Assembly: GCF_015221995.1 (NCBI RefSeq)
Contig: NZ_JADFFM010000001.1
Location: 744,001 to 808,000 of the forward strand
DNA: 64,000 bases
Origin: Mucilaginibacter boryungensis
GTDB taxonomy: Bacteria; Bacteroidota; Bacteroidia; Sphingobacteriales; Sphingobacteriaceae
Direction: 5' to 3'
The notes under the pieces were generated by a model. That model was not told the DNA's origin. It saw only the letters and a list, made by a program, of their open reading frames with translations, and did no database searches. Shown here one piece after another: positions 60,059 through 64,000 of the stretch; within the stretch, counting starts at the first letter, position 1; every line of letters begins with the position of its first letter. Made by a program: the position numbers and the translations under genes.

Positions 60059-61606
60059 ATGAAAAAAATAGCATATTTACTCATATTTTCCATGTTTATA
60101 AGCATGGTTTCCTGTAAAAAGGATTATCTGGCTTTAACATCTCCAACACAATTAACAACGGACAATTTTTATCAAACGACCGACCAGTTTCAACAGGCAC
60201 TAATTGCTACCTATCAATCTTTGCGTGGCTGGGCTGACCCTGGGAGTTGGCTAATGGGCGAAAGCCGCTCAGATAATACACGCTATGATTTTAACCCTGC
60301 CAATCGTGCAGTGGCTATCCTTGAGCGCGAGGGTATTGTTGATTGGACCAATGATGCTACTAATACACAAACAAAATCAAAATACACCGCCGATTATGCA
60401 GGTATTGAAAGGGCCAATATCATTCTTGATCAGATTGGTAAGGCTAACATTGATGCTGCTACAAAAAATACAATAATCGGCGAAACGGAAACGTTGCGTG
60501 CTTTCTTTTATTTTGATTTGGTACAGTTTTTTGGTTCCGTGCCGTTAAACTTACATCAGGTAACAGGTCCGTCAGATACTTTTTTACCCCGCTCAGCTGT
60601 TGCTGATGTATATGCCGTAATTGTAAATGATTTAGCTGATGCTATAAAAAAATTACCGACTACCATAACATTCCCACAAAGCGGAAGGGTTACTGTTGGT
60701 ACAGCAAAAATGTTACTGGCCAATGTATATATGGTGCAAAAAAAATACGCTGATGCTGAGGCTTTATTAATCGATGTAACACAATTAGGTTACAAATTAA
60801 ATGCCAATTATGCCAATGCTTTTTCAACCACCAACAAAAACAGTGCTGAATCAATATTTGAGGTGCAATATCAGCAGGGGGCTGCCAATGGGCAATACAG
60901 TTCGTTTATTTATAACTTTATACCGCCCGTTGCCAGTACCGTTGTTATAACCGGTACTGCAACCAATACATTAAATTCATCATGCAGCCAGAATGTGCCA
61001 ACTCAGGATCTAATTTCATCTTATGAGGCTGGCGATACCCGTTTGGATGCAACCATTGGTATAATTGAAGGGCATTATGATGCGTCAGCCAATTTTGTGC
61101 CCGAAGCATTAAAAAGCATAGTAAGTTATACAACCCCGCCTGGTAAAGTCGCAAAAATTTTTGCTAAAAAATTTTTACATGCAAGTACTACCGCCGGGCA
61201 AACCGATGATAACTGGCCGATTTACCGTTATGCCGATGCCTTATTAATGTTAGCTGAAGCGATGAATGAGCAAGGCAAATCAGGCACAGCTCTGCCTTAC
61301 TTAAATCAGGTACGCACGCGCGCAGGCTTAGCGGCCAGTACACAAACTGATCAGACTTTATTAAGGACGATTATTGTTCATGAGCGCCGTATAGAACTGG
61401 CTCTCGAAAATAAACGCTGGACTGATTTACTCAGAACCGGTCAGGCTATTCCCGTAATGACGGCTTTTGCTGCAAAAATTAAATTAGACCCCAGAGTGCC
61501 GGCTAATGCTTATACCAATATAGATGCTAATCATTTATTGTTCCCGATACCATCAACAGAAATACAGCTTAATCCGCAAATAACACAAAATCCAGGTTAT
61601 AATTAA
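60059..61606 (+). CDS. SusD/RagB outer-membrane lipoprotein (locus 2)
   Basis: A 515-residue SusD-family lipoprotein: lipobox 'SMVSC' (Cys19), 'KKDYLALTSPTQLTTDNFYQT', helical TPR-like N-terminal half ('ETLRAFFYFDLVQFFGSVPL'), and the C-terminal signature 'TIIVHERRIELALENKRWTDLLRTG' ending 'HLLFPIPSTEIQLNPQITQNPGYN'. It starts 17 bases after the SusC stop. About 110 bases separate it from the DUF6528 gene, and no clear terminator lies between, so the locus may be one transcript. Confidence 0.95.
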   Translation: MKKIAYLLIFSMFISMVSCKKDYLALTSPTQLTTDNFYQTTDQFQQALIATYQSLRGWADPGSWLMGESRSDNTRYDFNPANRAVAILEREGIVDWTNDATNTQTKSKYTADYAGIERANIILDQIGKANIDAATKNTIIGETETLRAFFYFDLVQFFGSVPLNLHQVTGPSDTFLPRSAVADVYAVIVNDLADAIKKLPTTITFPQSGRVTVGTAKMLLANVYMVQKKYADAEALLIDVTQLGYKLNANYANAFSTTNKNSAESIFEVQYQQGAANGQYSSFIYNFIPPVASTVVITGTATNTLNSSCSQNVPTQDLISSYEAGDTRLDATIGIIEGHYDASANFVPEALKSIVSYTTPPGKVAKIFAKKFLHASTTAGQTDDNWPIYRYADALLMLAEAMNEQGKSGTALPYLNQVRTRAGLAASTQTDQTLLRTIIVHERRIELALENKRWTDLLRTGQAIPVMTAFAAKIKLDPRVPANAYTNIDANHLLFPIPSTEIQLNPQITQNPGYN

Positions 61607-61715
61607 TTAAGGCTTAACCCCGTCTCATCAGGTTAGTTGGTTGGCAGGTGGGTTATTTACTGAAATAACCCCCTGCTTTATATTTCGTTTTTAAACAATT
61701 TTTAAACTAATATTT

Positions 61716-62852
61716 ATGAAATACCTCATCTTAACTAAAATGCGGGCACCAATGCTGCTTGCTAACGTACTCAAATTTGTACTAATAGGACTTATATTTA
61801 CAGGTTGTAAAAAAGGCAACCAGCAGTTGGATACCATGCAGACAACAGCAACGCCTAAATTGACTATTGAATCAACAGCGTGCGGGTGTTGGATTGCAGG
61901 CACAAATCAAGATAATAATCAGATTGAAGCTTATGATACTACAACAACAGTAACTTGGGGAACGCCAAAATGGTCTTTTGCCCCTACAACAGCACGTGGC
62001 TACAGCTCAACGGCGGAAATTCCCTTATGGGGTGGACCTACTGATGTCAAATTACGTAACACTACGGTTTTTTCAGGCTATTCGCAAGTTATTGTGACTG
62101 CAGGTGGGCGTTTGGCAACAATTGCCGCTTATCCCTCTGGTAATAAGTTATGGACTGTGGGTTATAGCGCAACTGCTCCTCAAGTCGATATACATTCAAC
62201 AGAAATATTGCCCAATGGTAATATTGCCCTTGCATCAGCCGGACGAAACTGGGTGCGCGTCTATGCCTCCGCCCCATCCGCCCCAAATCACAGTACGTTT
62301 AGCGAATTTTCCCTCGGGTCAGCCCATGCGGTATTATGGGACCCTTCAATTCAAAGATTATGGGTGATCGGCTGGCTTCCGATTAATAGCGCAAATTATT
62401 GGGATCCGTTAAATCAGGTTATAACTGCTTTACAAGATACCGGTACGGCCGCTAATCCAGGTTTAAAAGAAGATATTAACTATCGTGCTATTTTGCCTGG
62501 TAAATATGGCCATGAAATATCACCCTATTATTATGATAATAATAAATTGTGGGTAGCAGTACAAGTTGATAATACTGATACCAACAAAGGTGTATATATA
62601 TTCGACAAAACAACCAAAACATTTACGCCGGTATCGGGCGCTGCAAATAGAAACTTTGTAAAGGGCGTGGGTAATCAGCCCGCAGGAACAATTGTGGAAA
62701 TAAGGCCCAAGAGTGCAGGTGGTACGGGTGAAGACAGTTGGCAAAATGATACTGTTAAATTTTATTCACATAATGGCACATTTATGTATAACCGCATTAA
62801 ACCTGGGGCTAAATTTTATAAGGTAAAAGTATTTGATCCTGATTATCAATAA
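61716..62852 (+). CDS. DUF6528-like beta-propeller lipoprotein
   Basis: A 378-residue lipoprotein with lipobox 'IFTGC' near residue 31; the N-terminus is long, and starts at residue 9 or 13 would give a more usual signal. The mature part resembles the DUF6528 family: 'CGCWIAGTNQDNNQIEAYD', 'WSFAPTTARGYSS', 'WGGPTDVKLRNT', 'GGRLATIAAYPSGNKLWTVG', 'HSTEILPNGNIALASAGRNWVRVYA', 'SAHAVLWDPSIQRLWVIGW', repeats of a seven-bladed propeller type. Members sit in SusC/D loci and may bind or cleave glycans at the surface; the activity is unproven. Confidence 0.75.
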   Translation: MKYLILTKMRAPMLLANVLKFVLIGLIFTGCKKGNQQLDTMQTTATPKLTIESTACGCWIAGTNQDNNQIEAYDTTTTVTWGTPKWSFAPTTARGYSSTAEIPLWGGPTDVKLRNTTVFSGYSQVIVTAGGRLATIAAYPSGNKLWTVGYSATAPQVDIHSTEILPNGNIALASAGRNWVRVYASAPSAPNHSTFSEFSLGSAHAVLWDPSIQRLWVIGWLPINSANYWDPLNQVITALQDTGTAANPGLKEDINYRAILPGKYGHEISPYYYDNNKLWVAVQVDNTDTNKGVYIFDKTTKTFTPVSGAANRNFVKGVGNQPAGTIVEIRPKSAGGTGEDSWQNDTVKFYSHNGTFMYNRIKPGAKFYKVKVFDPDYQ

Positions 62853-62893
62853 TCAACAACTTCTTTTAAAAGAAATCATAAAATAATAATAAC

Positions 62894-63616
62894 ATGTCGT
62901 ATTTAAAAAAAATAATTACCCCTCAAATTTATTGTTTACTAATAGCTTTAAGTGTTAGTATTAATGTATTTGCCCAGGCAGAAAGCGCACATTATCTGGA
63001 TAGTATAAAAGTACAGTTGAGAAAAGAATGGCCTAAAAACCGAACCATTAATTTAGTTTTTCATGGCCATTCTGTGCCTTCCGGATACTTTAAAACCCCG
63101 CTGGTAAATACCCTGCAGGCCTATCCTTTTTTAGCATTTAAGCTTATAAAGGAAAAATATCCGTATGCTGTCATCAACGTTATTATAACAGCGATTGGCG
63201 GGGAGAACTCTGTCAGTGGACAAAAACGTTTTAAACGTGATGTACTTACACATAAGCCGGATGTTTTATTTATTGATTACGCTTTAAATGATAAAGTAAT
63301 TGGTATAAAAAAATCAACAAAAGCTATGAGTAAGATGATCGAAGCTGCTTTGAAGAAGAATATTAAAGTAATATTGCTTACGCCATCGCCGCATCAAAGT
63401 TTCAATATACTTGATAATCATAATCCTTATGAGGCTTATACGAATGAGTTGATTGCGCTGGCAAAAAAATATAATGTGGGTCTGGTGGATAGTTATCATC
63501 TGTTTAAACAACGTGTTGAAGCAGGTCATGATGTTAAAGAATATATGTCGCAAATAAATCATCCGAATGAAGCTGGACATCAAATTATCGCTGATGCAAT
63601 TGCACAGTGGTTTTAG
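62894..63616 (+). CDS. SGNH/GDSL-type secreted hydrolase
   Basis: A 240-residue protein with a signal peptide ending near 'INVFAQA'. SGNH blocks: block I 'VFHGHSVPSG' (nucleophile Ser in GHS instead of GDS), block II Gly in 'ITAIGGEN', block III 'DYALND' (Asn), and block V 'QINHPNEAGHQIIADAI' with His, preceded by Asn instead of the common Asp. It is probably an esterase that removes acetyl or other acyl groups from a polysaccharide. The missing Asp in the DxxH block is odd but occurs in members with a Ser-His dyad. It lies 41 bases after the DUF6528 gene. Confidence 0.85.
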   Translation: MSYLKKIITPQIYCLLIALSVSINVFAQAESAHYLDSIKVQLRKEWPKNRTINLVFHGHSVPSGYFKTPLVNTLQAYPFLAFKLIKEKYPYAVINVIITAIGGENSVSGQKRFKRDVLTHKPDVLFIDYALNDKVIGIKKSTKAMSKMIEAALKKNIKVILLTPSPHQSFNILDNHNPYEAYTNELIALAKKYNVGLVDSYHLFKQRVEAGHDVKEYMSQINHPNEAGHQIIADAIAQWF

Positions 63617-63708
63617 TTGCCATATTCGTATAAATCCTTGTATTAAATATTCTAATAATCGTCTATCTATATATTCAGTAAGGAGTAACATACTTAATAA
63701 TTAAATTC

Positions 63709-64000
63709 ATGCCATCCAGACGGAACTTTTTAAAACAAACATCCATATTATCAGGAGCCCTATTGTACTCCGGCCCTAACATTTTGTACGCTGCCGCTGA
63801 CGACAGTTTTACTTATACATCAGCTTATATCAATATAAAACTGGCTGCAAAAAGTCCACGTTTAAACAGTTTCAGTGTTGATAGTCTGGGCAAAGGAGAG
63901 TTTGCTCAGAGCCCATTGCTGCCCGTAACTGCCATTAGCAATTACACCAGCAAAATTAATAAGCAAACTATAGCATATTATTTAAACGCTGGTAGTAAGC
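63709..64000 (+). CDS. Tat-exported protein of locus 2, 5' part only
   Basis: ATG at 63709 after an AAGGAG motif (63679-63685) about 24 bases upstream. The N-terminus 'MPSRRNFLKQTSILSGALLY' is a twin-arginine signal with a cleavage region around 'NILYAAADDSF', so a folded, possibly cofactor-bearing enzyme is exported. Only 97 codons are inside the window ('YTSAYINIKLAAKSPRLNSF', 'VDSLGKGEF'), too few to assign a family; a glycoside hydrolase is likely from the context. Part of this gene is also found as a short fragment at 54470-54508. Confidence 0.75.
   Translation, partial: MPSRRNFLKQTSILSGALLYSGPNILYAAADDSFTYTSAYINIKLAAKSPRLNSFSVDSLGKGEFAQSPLLPVTAISNYTSKINKQTIAYYLNAGSK

Overview
The window looks like chromosomal DNA of a Bacteroidota member, most probably family Sphingobacteriaceae (Mucilaginibacter/Pedobacter type). 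Support: SusC/SusD pairs controlled by ECF sigma/FecR modules, Bacteroidota-type -33/-7 promoters (TTG...TAnnTTTG), many CxK lipoproteins, a meso-DAP-type dcw cluster in the Bacteroidota order, and small intergenic repeat families. The species assignment is inference; no rRNA or complete tRNA gene is present.

Layout. 1-9.4 kb: mixed housekeeping and envelope genes (end of a NamZ-like muramidase, two small lipoproteins, a secreted beta-helix protein, a flavin monooxygenase, an RsmI-like methyltransferase, a class I aminotransferase) and a redox group (DUF1223 thioredoxin-like protein, cytochrome b561-like membrane protein, Tat-exported molybdopterin oxidoreductase). 9.7-19.1 kb: a small lipoprotein, a 1090-residue TolB-like/amidohydrolase fusion, RecQ, a secreted DUF2807 protein and a four-PAS membrane sensor that ends after its H-box. 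19.4-36.0 kb: the division and cell wall cluster mraZ-rsmH-ftsL-ftsI-murE-(four-helix-bundle remnant)-mraY-murD-ftsW-murG-murC-ftsQ-ftsA-ftsZ, with an MraZ-type operator in front and a strong terminator behind. 36.1-37.4 kb: an alpha-oxoamine-synthase-like PLP enzyme.

37.5-47.0 kb is an accessory island, nearly all on the minus strand. Its left part is a tightly packed five-gene operon (43918 down to 37948): DUF3696-like AAA/ABC-type ATPase, a protein of unknown family, a GHKL/Hsp90-like ATPase, a cobalamin-class-like radical SAM protein, and a 59-residue protein. I know no described system with this composition; it is the main candidate for an undescribed (possibly defence) system. Its right part is a conjugative-element/plasmid-type module (DUF932 protein, small membrane and accessory proteins) without any integrase, relaxase or transfer gene. 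A tRNA-3'-end-like fragment near 37.72 kb may mark the insertion site.

47.0-64.0 kb holds two nutrient-uptake loci. Locus 1 is FecR-SusC-SusD with no sigma gene in front (the island ends there). An unpaired ECF sigma gene follows at 53.8 kb. Locus 2 is ECF sigma-FecR-SusC-SusD-DUF6528 lipoprotein-SGNH hydrolase-Tat-exported protein (cut by the window end). In such loci the SusC N-terminal signalling domain senses substrate, FecR releases the sigma factor, and SusCD and the enzymes are induced.

Smaller-scale signals: a frameshifted four-helix-bundle gene enclosed by a 21-bp inverted repeat between murE and mraY; the same two-module repeat in three successive dcw gaps; REP-like palindromes between genes; and two inverted DnaA-box-like sites before ftsZ.
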